Source of the DNA: Nitrospirota bacterium
GTDB lineage: Bacteria; Nitrospirota; Nitrospiria; Nitrospirales; Nitrospiraceae
NCBI GenBank assembly: GCA_030682135.1
Contig: JAUXQT010000008.1
Coordinates: 1-64,000, forward strand
Length of the DNA: 64,000 nt
Direction of reading: 5' to 3'
The notes below the pieces were generated by a model that was not told the origin of the DNA, did no database searches, and saw nothing but the letters and a program-made list of their open reading frames with translations. Numbering within the stretch: position 1 is the first letter of the stretch; each line of letters opens with the position of its first letter. Shown one piece after another: positions 19,089-28,206 of the stretch. The translations under genes and the position numbers were made by a program.

Positions 19089-21227
19089 ATGGCCCAATAC
19101 GAACTCAACGTCATCGATTACTGGCTGATCGTCAAGAAGCGGAAGTATCTTATCCTGCTGGCAGCTGGTCTGGTGGTGTTGTTCACGTTTCTGTTCTCAG
19201 AAATGTTCAAGCCGAGTCCTCTGTATGAGGCCTCTGCACGGGTGAAGTTCGACCGAACGAGTACAGTGGCACAACAGCTGATCGAGACGATGTCGTTTTC
19301 CAATGCCAACGACCTCAACTCCCAGACCGAGTTTATTCGAGGGTTCCCGGTCATGGAGCGCGTGGCGATGGAATTAGGGCTGGTGCCAGCCACCGTGACG
19401 GCGGAAGAGAAGCGGTCGGCGGTGTACCTGAACATGGTCTATAACCTCGGGCAGGAGATTAAGACGCAGCGGGAAGGCGATACGAACATCATCCGGATCA
19501 CGGCGACCTCGGATCAACCGGAGACGGCAGAGAAAACGGCCAATTCCGTGGCGAATGCCTATCGGCTGGAAAACATCATGACCCGGAATCGGCTCGTGAT
19601 GGAATCGAGGCGGTTTGTCGAGGCGCAGTTGGCTGGACTTGAAAAGCAGCTGAATAATGCGGAAGACGCGCTTCGGGCTTTTCGGGAACGTGAGGGCCAG
19701 GTCTTTCTGACCGATGAGGCCCGCGCTGCGCTGGAAACCTTCACCAAGCTGGAAGAGCAGCACAATGAGGTCATGCGAAAGCGGGCGGAAGGCGAGCGGC
19801 AGATCTCGGTGCTCAATCGAACCGATGCGGTGATTGGCAATCAAACCGGCCGGATCTTCACGGAAGAGCAGAATGCGCTGCTCACGATCCTGAATCAACG
19901 CCTCCTCGATCTCATGCAGGAACGCAACACCCTTCTGATCAACTACACGACGGATCATCCGCAAGTCCGTGAACAGCAGCAGAAAATCGACAACGTCAGA
20001 GGCGAGATGGTTCTTGAACTGCGAGCCAAGCTCAAGACCATGCAGGATCGCGAGGCGACGCTGCTGGATCAGCGGGATCGTTATCGAGGCCGGTATTTGC
20101 AGTTCCCGCGCGCGGCGATTCAAATGAGCCGGCTCGAGCGTGAGGTGAAAGTCAACGCCGACTTGTTGGCGACGCTCAAGGCCAAGCATCAAGAGCTGCA
20201 GATCAAGAGTGCGGAACAGATCGAGGAGGTTACGATCGTGGCGCCGGCCATTATGCCCAGTGCACCGATCAATGCTCCCAATACGCAGCTGAACCTCATG
20301 GTGGGCTCGCTCATGGGGATCTTTCTCGGCATCGTGGTCGCCTTTGCGCGCGAATCCTTCGATACCTCGATCGGGACGATCGAAGGCATTGAAGAATTCC
20401 TCAAGGTGCCGGTCCTGGGCGTGATCCCGCAGTTCGACGGGAAGGAAATGGAAGAGGCGGCCCGTGCGGCGCTTCCTGCCCGTGCCTCTGCGTCGTCCGT
20501 GGAGAATTTCTCGAAACTCATTTGTTTGATCGACCCGAAATCCGTACTGTCGGAGAGTCTGCGGTCGTTGCGGACGAATATTCAGTTCGCCAGTATGGAT
20601 CGGAAGGTCAAATCTATCCTCTTTACCAGCGCCGGGCTTGGGGAGGGGAAGAGCACCTGTGTGACTAATTTGGCGATCACATTGGCTCAGGAAGGGCAAC
20701 GAGTGTTACTCGTTGACGCCGATCTTCGGCGGCCGATTGTACATCAGCGGCTGGGTCTCGAGCGGGTCCCTGGGTTGTCGGATGCCCTAGTCGGCAGTAC
20801 GTCTTGGCGTCACCATGTCCGCTCCGCCACGGATCTGATGCTCGGCCCGATGGGGGTCGATCGTGTGATGAGCACGCCGGGATTGGACAATCTGCACATT
20901 CTCACCAGCGGATCTGAGGTCGGCAATCCGAACGAGTTTCTCAACATGAACAAGATCAAGACACTCGTGAACGAGATGAACGAGGAGTATGATCTCGTGC
21001 TCTTCGATTCTCCCCCTATTCTTCCGGTCACAGATGCGGTCGCGTTCAGCTCGCGCGTCGATGGGACGATTCTGGTCTACCAAGTCGGGCGAATTGGTCG
21101 GAACGCCCTCAAGCGGGCCAAGTTCCTCCTGGACCATGCGCAGGCCAACGTGATGGGCATCGTCTTGACGAACGTGAAGTCCGAGGTTACGCCGGACTAC
21201 GGTGTGTATCGCTACGAATATCGCTGA
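19089..21227 (+). CDS. Wzc-like chain-length determinant / tyrosine autokinase
   Basis: A 712-aa inner-membrane protein. It opens with a Wzz domain and TM1 (IVKKRKYLILLAAGLVVLFTFLF), continues with a long coiled-coil region (residues ~170-390, rich in Glu/Arg/Gln), and has TM2 near residue 410 (LNLMVGSLMGIFLGIVV). A BY-kinase follows, with Walker A SAGLGEGKST (~512-521), Walker A' VLLVDADLRRP and Walker B VLFDSPPILPVTDA. The C-terminus VTPDYGVYRYEYR is the tyrosine cluster expected for autophosphorylation. It controls polymer length and export with the Wza partner. Confidence 0.93.
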   Translation: MAQYELNVIDYWLIVKKRKYLILLAAGLVVLFTFLFSEMFKPSPLYEASARVKFDRTSTVAQQLIETMSFSNANDLNSQTEFIRGFPVMERVAMELGLVPATVTAEEKRSAVYLNMVYNLGQEIKTQREGDTNIIRITATSDQPETAEKTANSVANAYRLENIMTRNRLVMESRRFVEAQLAGLEKQLNNAEDALRAFREREGQVFLTDEARAALETFTKLEEQHNEVMRKRAEGERQISVLNRTDAVIGNQTGRIFTEEQNALLTILNQRLLDLMQERNTLLINYTTDHPQVREQQQKIDNVRGEMVLELRAKLKTMQDREATLLDQRDRYRGRYLQFPRAAIQMSRLEREVKVNADLLATLKAKHQELQIKSAEQIEEVTIVAPAIMPSAPINAPNTQLNLMVGSLMGIFLGIVVAFARESFDTSIGTIEGIEEFLKVPVLGVIPQFDGKEMEEAARAALPARASASSVENFSKLICLIDPKSVLSESLRSLRTNIQFASMDRKVKSILFTSAGLGEGKSTCVTNLAITLAQEGQRVLLVDADLRRPIVHQRLGLERVPGLSDALVGSTSWRHHVRSATDLMLGPMGVDRVMSTPGLDNLHILTSGSEVGNPNEFLNMNKIKTLVNEMNEEYDLVLFDSPPILPVTDAVAFSSRVDGTILVYQVGRIGRNALKRAKFLLDHAQANVMGIVLTNVKSEVTPDYGVYRYEYR

Positions 21228-21251
21228 CGCGGCGCGAGGAGCTGAGATTCC

Positions 21252-22634
21252 ATGCATGCGTCGATGGTGAAACCGCAAGATGCCGTCATCGTTTCGGTGT
21301 TGGCCGCCGTGCTCGCGTTCGGTCTTACGCTGACGACTCCCATGGTCGGCATTCAGGTTGTCCTCGGCTTTCTCATCGTCCTGATCGCCTTTGCTTCCGT
21401 TCCCGCCGCGCTCTTCCTGCTCATCTTTTCCATGTTGCTCTCTCCGGAAATTGCGGTCGGCCATGTGGACGGTCGAGGCGTCGGGGCGCGTGACCTCTCG
21501 TTGCGTGTGGACGATCTCCTGCTGGTGATTATCGGATTCAGTTGGCTGGTCAAAACGATTATCTACCGCGATCTGGCCCTCATTCGCGAAACGCCACTCA
21601 ATCGTCCCATCGCCTACTACATGCTGGCCTGTGTGCTCGCCACACTCATCGGCGTCATCGCCGGACGGGTTCGTCCCCTGACGGGATTCTTCTTCATCCT
21701 GAAATACTTTGAGTATTTCTTCGTCTTCTTTATGGTGGTGAACCATGTGTCGACCAAACGGCAGGTCGTCAGTTTGGTCACCGCGTTGCTTGCCATCTGC
21801 TTCGTTATCAGTATCTATGCCATTCTTCAAATCCCGAGCGGGCAACGGGCGAGTGCGCCGTTTGAAGGGGAGAGCGGCGAACCCAATACCCTTGGCGGGT
21901 ATCTGGTCTTCATCATGGCCATCGTCATGGGCCTCTTTCTCCACTTGAAGTCCAATCCGATTCGTGTGCTACTCGTGCTGCTGATGGGGTTCATCAGTCT
22001 CGCGCTGATGGCCACGTTGTCTCGTTCATCGTATCTGGCTGCCGGTGTCTTGATGCTGGCTGTCGCTGCGACGCAGTGGCGGAGGCCCGGTGTGCTCGCG
22101 CTGATGCTCCTGCTCGCCGTGGCCCTTCCGTTTGTGGTGCCGGACAATGTGAAGAACCGTGTCAACGAGACGTTTTTCGGGCGGCAGTACGGCGGCGAAA
22201 TCAAAGTCGGGCGTGTCGGGCTGGATCTGTCCACGACTGAGCGGCTGCGGTCCTGGCAATATGTGCTGAACGATTGGTTGCATAGCCCTCTGCTCGGGCG
22301 GGGTGTCACCGGGTATGCCTGGGCAGACGCGCAATATGTCAAGATCCTCGGTGAAACGGGTCTCGCCGGTATGGTTGCATTCATCTTCCTGATCGTCCGC
22401 TTGTGGCGCCGAGCGCGGGAGACTTTTCTGTCCGAACAGGATCCCTTCTGTAAAGGATTGGCCCATGGGTTGCTGCTCGGCATGGTGGCGATGCTGGCGC
22501 ATGGCGTGGGAGCCAATACCTTCATCATCATTCGTATCATGGAGCCATTCTGGCTCTGCGCGGGACTCGTCATAATCTTGCCACGTCTGACATCGGAGCA
22601 AACGGACGGTACCCTTCAGCGAGCGCAGGCATGA
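21252..22634 (+). CDS. O-antigen ligase/polymerase (Wzy/WaaL-like) membrane protein
   Basis: A 460-aa protein with about 11-12 hydrophobic segments and one large periplasmic loop (residues ~290-345) leading into the LLGRGVTGYAWADAQYVKILGETGLAG segment typical of the Wzy_C/O-antigen ligase family. In a Wzx/Wzy system it would polymerise repeat units on the periplasmic side. Polymerase and ligase cannot be separated by sequence alone; next to wza/wzc, polymerase is the better guess. The stop overlaps the next start (ATGA). Confidence 0.85.
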   Translation: MHASMVKPQDAVIVSVLAAVLAFGLTLTTPMVGIQVVLGFLIVLIAFASVPAALFLLIFSMLLSPEIAVGHVDGRGVGARDLSLRVDDLLLVIIGFSWLVKTIIYRDLALIRETPLNRPIAYYMLACVLATLIGVIAGRVRPLTGFFFILKYFEYFFVFFMVVNHVSTKRQVVSLVTALLAICFVISIYAILQIPSGQRASAPFEGESGEPNTLGGYLVFIMAIVMGLFLHLKSNPIRVLLVLLMGFISLALMATLSRSSYLAAGVLMLAVAATQWRRPGVLALMLLLAVALPFVVPDNVKNRVNETFFGRQYGGEIKVGRVGLDLSTTERLRSWQYVLNDWLHSPLLGRGVTGYAWADAQYVKILGETGLAGMVAFIFLIVRLWRRARETFLSEQDPFCKGLAHGLLLGMVAMLAHGVGANTFIIIRIMEPFWLCAGLVIILPRLTSEQTDGTLQRAQA

Positions 22635-23818
22635 GATGGTTCATCTTCTGTTATTGGTATGAGCCGGATGTGTCATCCGATCCTGTCGGGCTTGTCCGGA
22701 TCTGGACGTTGGCTCGTCAGCTCGTCGAACAAGGCGACAGCGTGACCGTGCTTCCTCCGCGATACAGGTCTTCGTTGCTTCAACGCGGATTTTCGACCGC
22801 GCCGATCCCACTCTTCCCTTGGCCGGTCTTGCGGCCGCTGTCCTATGCGGTGATGTCCTGTCTCGTCGGACTTGTGCAAGCTTGCAAGTCGAAACCCGAC
22901 ATCGTCTATTACCGGTGGATGGACAGCCCTCATCCGTTGCTCTTCGCGAGACTCGTCGGAGCTCAGTGTGTCTGTGAAGTGAATGGGGAGCCGGTGCCAG
23001 ATTGGTCGGAGACCGACCGCGGGCTCAAGCGGAGGCTCACACATTGGCTGGCGGCGTTTGCGCTCAGGCGCTGCGATCGGGTGGTTGTCTTGACCGATGG
23101 ATTGCGGGATCTCGTCATTCGCCGTTATCGGGTTGCGGCTGAGCGAGTGGCCGTAGTACCGAGCGGGACGGATACCGGCTTATTTGCTCCTCAGGACGCA
23201 GCGACATGTCGGCATCGACTTGGGTTGGGCACTGAGAGGGACTACATCGGCTTTGTCGGGAGCTTTTATCGTTATCAAGGACTGCATTGTTTGTTGGATG
23301 CGATGGCCATCATCAGGCGGACGAGACCATCTGTGCATCTCCTGTTAGTTGGTGATGGAGAAGCCGCGCCGGAGTTGAAACAGCAAGCAGAACGCTTGGC
23401 ACTGACTTCGTGCATTACCTGGGCAGGCAGGATACCCTATCGGGAGGTTCCGACCTGGATCGGTGCGATGACGCTCTGCGTGGCTCCGTTCCGAGGGGAT
23501 AGGGGGGAAACCTCTCCGGTCAAAGTGTTTGATTACCTGTCCTGCGGAAGGCCCGTGATTGCCAGCGCGATTCCCTCAGTCTCTGCCACATTTTCTGTTG
23601 AGGCCGGAGTCGCCTTGGTTCCGCCTGACGATCCGGTCTCATTGGCTGAGGCGGTGGTGGCATTACTGGACGACCGGGAACGGCAATCTCATATGGCCAC
23701 GCAGGGCCGTCGTTTCATTGAGCAGGATTATAGTTGGACGCACCTCACGACTCGCTTGAAAGAATGGCTTGCCGCCAGGCCGGTTCCGATACACCATGCG
23801 CATTCTTCTGTTCTGTGA
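22631..23818 (+). CDS. GT4-family glycosyltransferase
   Basis: A 395-aa GT-B enzyme. The N-terminal half reads WFIFCYWYEPDVSSDPVGLVRIWTLARQLVEQG. The C-terminal nucleotide-sugar half has VPSGTDTGLF, IGFVGSFYRYQGLHCLLDAM and the donor-binding ETSPVKVFDYLSCGRPVIAS. It acts on the cytoplasmic face during repeat-unit assembly; the sugar specificity is unknown. It overlaps the next glycosyltransferase by 23 bp. Confidence 0.88.
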   Translation: MRWFIFCYWYEPDVSSDPVGLVRIWTLARQLVEQGDSVTVLPPRYRSSLLQRGFSTAPIPLFPWPVLRPLSYAVMSCLVGLVQACKSKPDIVYYRWMDSPHPLLFARLVGAQCVCEVNGEPVPDWSETDRGLKRRLTHWLAAFALRRCDRVVVLTDGLRDLVIRRYRVAAERVAVVPSGTDTGLFAPQDAATCRHRLGLGTERDYIGFVGSFYRYQGLHCLLDAMAIIRRTRPSVHLLLVGDGEAAPELKQQAERLALTSCITWAGRIPYREVPTWIGAMTLCVAPFRGDRGETSPVKVFDYLSCGRPVIASAIPSVSATFSVEAGVALVPPDDPVSLAEAVVALLDDRERQSHMATQGRRFIEQDYSWTHLTTRLKEWLAARPVPIHHAHSSVL

Positions 23819-24983
23819 TGAAGACCTGAGTATTGCAGCAGGCGGAGCCAGGCAGGTTCTGGAATTTGCCAAGGCTCTTTCGTTACGCGGTCATACCATT
23901 AAAATTCTGGGCCCTCAGCCTGTTCAAGGTCATCAACTCGCGCAGGAGTTTGCCTCGCTGTCGTTCCATCCTGTTTGGGTCTGGCGGGTGGCCGGACTCA
24001 GGCCCTTTTCCTTTCTGATCGCGTCATGGGCTGTGCTCCGGCAAGAACTGGCGACGTGGCGGCCGGATGTGCTGCTCTGGTTCGATTCGCCAGGGCAGAT
24101 GGCTCCATTGCTCGCCCTGTCCGGCCATCGCTGTGCGAGTGTACTGTTCGTCAACGGATTCCCGGAGGAAGAGGTGCAAGGGTTCTGGCGGTTTCCTCTC
24201 GTACGGTGGGTGCTTCGTACCGCATTGAAAGCCGCGACGCACCGTGTGGGGGCGGTGGTGAGTATCTGCGGCGAGATCGTGACGCAGATGCAGCAGTCTT
24301 GGGGCGTTCTTCCAGAGCGGTGTTTCGTCATTCGTAACGGGGTCGATGGGGACCGGTTCCACCCTCAATCGCATGGAGCGGCGAGACAGGTCCTCGGCCT
24401 TCCTGCCTCAGGCCCCTATATCGGATTTGTCGGGGGATTTTTCCCTTGGCATGGGTTGGAGACGCTGATTGAAGCCGTGGGATTGGTCCGTGACAAGGTG
24501 CCCACCGCCACGTTTTTGCTGGTGGGAGACGGCCAAACAAGACCTGCCCTCGAAGAGCTGGTTCGTCAACAGGGATTGACGGATATCGTCCGCTTTGCCG
24601 GTCGGGCCGACTGGGCGCAGGTGCCGACATGGATTGCGGCCTGCGATGTCTGTGTCGTCTTGCATCGTCACACTCGATCCTATCCCGGTGATTCCATGAA
24701 ATTATGGGAATATCTTGCTTGTGGGCGCCCTGTCGTGACGACAGCCGGTCCTGGGTACGGAGAGACGGTGGAGGCGATCGGTTGCGGGCTCGCAGCTCAG
24801 CCGGACGATGCAGAGGATGTGGCCCGACAGCTGGTCTGCCTGCTTGAAGACCCAGATGCGCGGACAAAAATGGGGGACCGTGGACGGATGGCGGTGGTGC
24901 AGTCCCATACCTGGGCAGCGCGTGCACTACAGTTGGAGCAGGTCTGTATCGCGGCTCATGCCGCGGCGCAGCGAATAGGATGA
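23796..24983 (+). CDS. GT4-family glycosyltransferase
   Basis: A 395-aa GT-B glycosyltransferase starting MRILLFCDEDLSIAAGGARQVLEFAKAL, at an ATG inside the end of the previous gene. Key segments are VIRNGVDGDRF, IGFVGGFFPWHGLETLIEAV, TFLLVGDGQTRPALEEL and GDSMKLWEYLACGRPVVTT. It resembles its upstream neighbour in domain order but is clearly distinct in sequence, so the pair probably adds different sugars. Confidence 0.88.
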   Translation: MRILLFCDEDLSIAAGGARQVLEFAKALSLRGHTIKILGPQPVQGHQLAQEFASLSFHPVWVWRVAGLRPFSFLIASWAVLRQELATWRPDVLLWFDSPGQMAPLLALSGHRCASVLFVNGFPEEEVQGFWRFPLVRWVLRTALKAATHRVGAVVSICGEIVTQMQQSWGVLPERCFVIRNGVDGDRFHPQSHGAARQVLGLPASGPYIGFVGGFFPWHGLETLIEAVGLVRDKVPTATFLLVGDGQTRPALEELVRQQGLTDIVRFAGRADWAQVPTWIAACDVCVVLHRHTRSYPGDSMKLWEYLACGRPVVTTAGPGYGETVEAIGCGLAAQPDDAEDVARQLVCLLEDPDARTKMGDRGRMAVVQSHTWAARALQLEQVCIAAHAAAQRIG

Positions 24984-26476
24984 TGACACAAGGCGAGATG
25001 ATGATAGCTGACGCTCAGATGAAGCCGGGCATGGCAGAGCCGGCTCCGCTCCGTCTCCGCCATCGGATTCTCCAGGCCGGTGGATGGGCTGGGGCTGGAT
25101 TTGTATTGGATAAGGTGATCGCAGCTATTCAGCTCATGGTGGTGGCTCGACTCTTGAGCCCGGCCGATTTCGGTGTCATGGCGGCATCCGCGACCATCGT
25201 TCTGGCCTTCATGACGATCAGTGAGCTGGGTGTGGAGTCGGCGTTGATCGCCAAGACCGAGGTTGACCGTGAGGATTTGGCGGTCGCCTGGACCATTGCG
25301 ATTGCGCGGGGAGTGGCCATGGCTGCCTGCCTCTGGGCAACGGCCGATGTGATCGGTCAGGTCATGCAGATGCCTCAATTGGCGTCGCTGTTGCGGGTTC
25401 ATGCCTGGTTGCTCGTGCTGCAGGGATTGCAGAGTCCGGCGATGGCACTCGTGGCAAAAAGTCTGAACCTGCGCCTTCGTGTCACCATGGATCTCGTCAG
25501 ACGTGTCATTGAAGCAGGCGCAGTCGTCGCACTGGCGTTGTGGCTCAGAAACGTCTGGGCGCTCTTGCTTGGACAACTGCTGGGAATGTGCGTGGGCAGC
25601 ATTCTGTCGTTCTTGGTGGCACCGTTCAAGCCGCGCCTCTCGCTCTACGGTCCTGCACGTGAGTACCTTTTTGGCTACGGCAAACATTTGAACGTCACGA
25701 CGCTCTGTATCTTCGTGGTTATGAGCGGGGGTGAGCTGATTGTCGGTCGTATTCTCGGACAGGATTCGCTGGGTTTCTATCAGATCGCGTTAGCGATTCC
25801 ACTGTTGTTGGGCGTACGGGCCACCGTGTTGATCCATCAGATCAGCATGCCCACTTATGCGTTGCTTCAACGGGATCGACCAGGGATGATCCGAGTCTTC
25901 GAACTGCAAATGGGGCTGGTGGGATTCATCTTTATTCCGCTGGCCGCCGCGGTAGCGCTGTTCGCTCCGGTGATTGTGCCCTTGGCATTCGGTCCCCAGT
26001 GGCTTGCGATCGTCGACCCTCTGAGGGTGTTGTGCCTGTATGCGGTCTGCGCGGGGTACTCGAGCGTCATGACCGCTCTGCATTATGGGGCGAATCGGCC
26101 GGATCTTCAGATGAAGAGCTGGATCGGGCAATGTCTCTTTTATACGTTGGCGGTTGTGCCGCTCACCATGAGGTATGGTCTCACTGGCGCCGCTGCCGCG
26201 CTGGTCGCCAGTTACCTGGTGGGACTCCTGTTACAAGGGATCGGGACGAGAGATCTGATCGGTACGGCAGTGGATGCCGTGTACTGGTCGACCGGGAGAG
26301 CCTGCCTCATCGGCGGGGCCCTTGCCGGAGCCATTCTGTTGATGCCTGGAGCCACCTCAGCCAGCTCATCCTTATGGGTATTAGCCGTTGCCTGTCTGAT
26401 TGCAGGGGGACTCTATAGCGGCTACCTCTGGCTGATTGAGGTTCCACGGTTGAAAGTGCTCTGGGAGCATCGCTGA
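24980..26476 (+). CDS. Wzx-type oligosaccharide flippase
   Basis: A 498-aa polytopic membrane protein of the polysaccharide transporter/MATE-like family, with about 12-14 hydrophobic segments. The N-terminal region LQAGGWAGAGFVLDKVIAAIQLMVVARLLSPADFGVMAASATIV is typical of the PST/Wzx (WzxC-like) family. It would translocate lipid-linked repeat units across the inner membrane, so a Wzx/Wzy-dependent pathway is complete here with the polymerase and Wza/Wzc. The ATG overlaps the preceding stop. Confidence 0.88.
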   Translation: MMTQGEMMIADAQMKPGMAEPAPLRLRHRILQAGGWAGAGFVLDKVIAAIQLMVVARLLSPADFGVMAASATIVLAFMTISELGVESALIAKTEVDREDLAVAWTIAIARGVAMAACLWATADVIGQVMQMPQLASLLRVHAWLLVLQGLQSPAMALVAKSLNLRLRVTMDLVRRVIEAGAVVALALWLRNVWALLLGQLLGMCVGSILSFLVAPFKPRLSLYGPAREYLFGYGKHLNVTTLCIFVVMSGGELIVGRILGQDSLGFYQIALAIPLLLGVRATVLIHQISMPTYALLQRDRPGMIRVFELQMGLVGFIFIPLAAAVALFAPVIVPLAFGPQWLAIVDPLRVLCLYAVCAGYSSVMTALHYGANRPDLQMKSWIGQCLFYTLAVVPLTMRYGLTGAAAALVASYLVGLLLQGIGTRDLIGTAVDAVYWSTGRACLIGGALAGAILLMPGATSASSSLWVLAVACLIAGGLYSGYLWLIEVPRLKVLWEHR

Positions 26477-26479
26477 CGG

Positions 26480-27448
26480 ATGGATGATGCGATGGTCGAT
26501 CTGTCGATTGCTATTGTGAGCTACAACACGAAGGACCTCCTTCTGGATTGTCTTCGTTCACTCCATGCCCACACGTCTGGAATCAGGTTTGACGTGATCG
26601 TCGTCGATAACGATTCACGAGACGGAACGGTATCGGCAGTGAGAGAGACCTATCCTGCCATCACGATCATTGCGAATCAGGATAATCGTGGATTTGCCAA
26701 GGCGGTGAATCAAGCCGTCGCGGTGAGTCGCGGGAGGCATGTGCTCCTGCTCAACAGCGACACGCTAGTCAGGGATCAGTCTCTGGCGACGATGGTCGGG
26801 TACCTGGACGATCATCCTGATGTTGGGGCGGTCAGTTGTAAGCAGTGGACAGGAGAGGGACATCTGAATCAAACCTGTTTCCCTTTCCCTTCTATCCGCG
26901 ATCACCTGTTCTACTCGACGCTGTTCCATCGAGTCGCCCCGTCTATGCAAGCGGCTGCCGCGGCGACACAGGCGGTCGACTGTACAAGATCTCAAGATGT
27001 CGATTGGGCGAATGGCGCCTGTTTGATGGTCCGGCGTTCGTTGTTCGAGCAGTTGGGCGGATTGGATGAATCGTTCTTTATGTATTTCGAAGACGCCGAT
27101 CTCTGCCGGCGTCTTCGCCAACAAGGCTATCGCGTGCGGCATCTCGCTGAGGTTGCCATCGTGCACCTGATTGGACGGAGCAGCGGCCGAGATCGTGATG
27201 CCTTACAACTTGTGTGGGAGTTCAGCCGCATCCGATATGTCGAGAAGCATTTTTCTCCTGTCAGACGCTGGCTCATGAAGGGGTGGATTGCGGGCGGCAT
27301 CGTGTGGCGATTGGTGCAGTCGCTGGGTTGTGCACCCGAGTCGCGGCGCCTGAAGATCCAGAGTTGTGCGGCGGTCATCCGTCGATTGTGGAGAGAACCG
27401 CAGCCGGTCGAGCCGGTGCTGGCCTATTCATCAGCACCGCACCGGTAG
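26480..27448 (+). CDS. GT2-family glycosyltransferase
   Basis: A 322-aa GT-A fold enzyme. It begins DLSIAIVSYNTKDLLLDCLRSL, has VIVVDNDSRDGT and NRGFAKAVNQAV, then the metal-binding LLLNSDT and the acceptor-side GGLDESFFMYFEDADLCRRLRQQGY. This is the WbbL/rhamnosyltransferase-like branch of family 2. The exact sugar is not predictable. Three bases separate it from the flippase gene. Confidence 0.88.
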   Translation: MDDAMVDLSIAIVSYNTKDLLLDCLRSLHAHTSGIRFDVIVVDNDSRDGTVSAVRETYPAITIIANQDNRGFAKAVNQAVAVSRGRHVLLLNSDTLVRDQSLATMVGYLDDHPDVGAVSCKQWTGEGHLNQTCFPFPSIRDHLFYSTLFHRVAPSMQAAAAATQAVDCTRSQDVDWANGACLMVRRSLFEQLGGLDESFFMYFEDADLCRRLRQQGYRVRHLAEVAIVHLIGRSSGRDRDALQLVWEFSRIRYVEKHFSPVRRWLMKGWIAGGIVWRLVQSLGCAPESRRLKIQSCAAVIRRLWREPQPVEPVLAYSSAPHR

Positions 27449-27465
27449 AGAGGAAAGACGATCGT

Positions 27466-28206
27466 ATGGAACGCCGCGAAGCCTATCCGACCGATACGCA
27501 ACATATCGTGAACTTGTCAGGCTATGTCTGGGCAGCCAAACAGATTCCAGGACTGGATCGGTTGCGTGTGCTCGATCTTGCCTGTGGGACGGGCTACGGG
27601 TCCGATTATCTGAGCGAAAAGGCCGGTCGAGTTGTCGGGGTGGACTGTGCCCCTCAGATCGTAGCCCGTAACCGTGCCCGCTACGGCCATTCCGGCGCGT
27701 CGTTTTTAGCCATGGATGGTTGTGCGCTCGGTTTTCAGGACGAATCCTTCGATTGCATCCTGTCGCAAGATACCATCGAACATATCGTGGAGGACCGGCG
27801 GTTCGTGGCCGAGGTTGCCCGCGTCCTGCGCAAGACCGGCAGGCTCGTCATTTTTACGCCTCACGGAAAGAGTATCGTGGACAAGCCGGAAGATCCCTAC
27901 CATGTGCGGGAGTACAACCAGGACGAGTTTCGCGAGATACTCTCGCCCTACTTTTCGAACATCCGCTGGTTCGGCCGCCGTCAAGGCGCACGATTGCAAG
28001 CGGCCGAGCGGTCGATGGATTCCGTGCGTCGATTCGACCCAGGGGGGCTCCGAAATATCGTGCCTCGCCCCATTCGGCATTGGCTCGGCGGTGTGGTCAG
28101 CCGGATTCAGGGTGGGCCTTCGTTGAAGGCCCTGACTCCGGAAGATATCGAGTATGCGGAAGGAGTTTCCAGCGATACGAATCTCATCGGGATTTGCATG
28201 AAATGA
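27466..28206 (+). CDS. Class I SAM-dependent methyltransferase
   Basis: A 246-aa protein starting MERREAYPTDTQHIVNLSGYVWAAKQ at 27466, with AGAGGAAAG upstream. Motif I is VLDLACGTGYGSDYL, followed by VVGVDCAPQIVARNRARY, DCILSQDTIEHI and VLRKTGRLVIFTPHG. It is a Methyltransf_11 domain with a C-terminal extension. It may methylate a sugar of the repeat unit or cap the chain. The frame is open well upstream, but that part overlaps the GT2 gene. The ATGA overlap couples it to the next gene. Confidence 0.85.
   Translation: MERREAYPTDTQHIVNLSGYVWAAKQIPGLDRLRVLDLACGTGYGSDYLSEKAGRVVGVDCAPQIVARNRARYGHSGASFLAMDGCALGFQDESFDCILSQDTIEHIVEDRRFVAEVARVLRKTGRLVIFTPHGKSIVDKPEDPYHVREYNQDEFREILSPYFSNIRWFGRRQGARLQAAERSMDSVRRFDPGGLRNIVPRPIRHWLGGVVSRIQGGPSLKALTPEDIEYAEGVSSDTNLIGICMK

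Noticed and set aside
19374-20699. Minus-strand open frame of 441 codons opposite the Wzc-like gene
   Set aside because: The plus strand encodes a full-length Wzc with all kinase motifs. The antisense frame has no recognisable family and no ribosome-binding site.
20787-21944. Minus-strand open frame of 385 codons across the wzc/wzy junction
   Set aside because: The translation is charged low-complexity sequence and opposes two well-supported genes.
27720-28202. 161-codon upstream extension of the GT39-like membrane gene
   Set aside because: It overlaps most of the methyltransferase in another frame. A clean ATG overlapping the methyltransferase stop gives the family's normal N-terminus.
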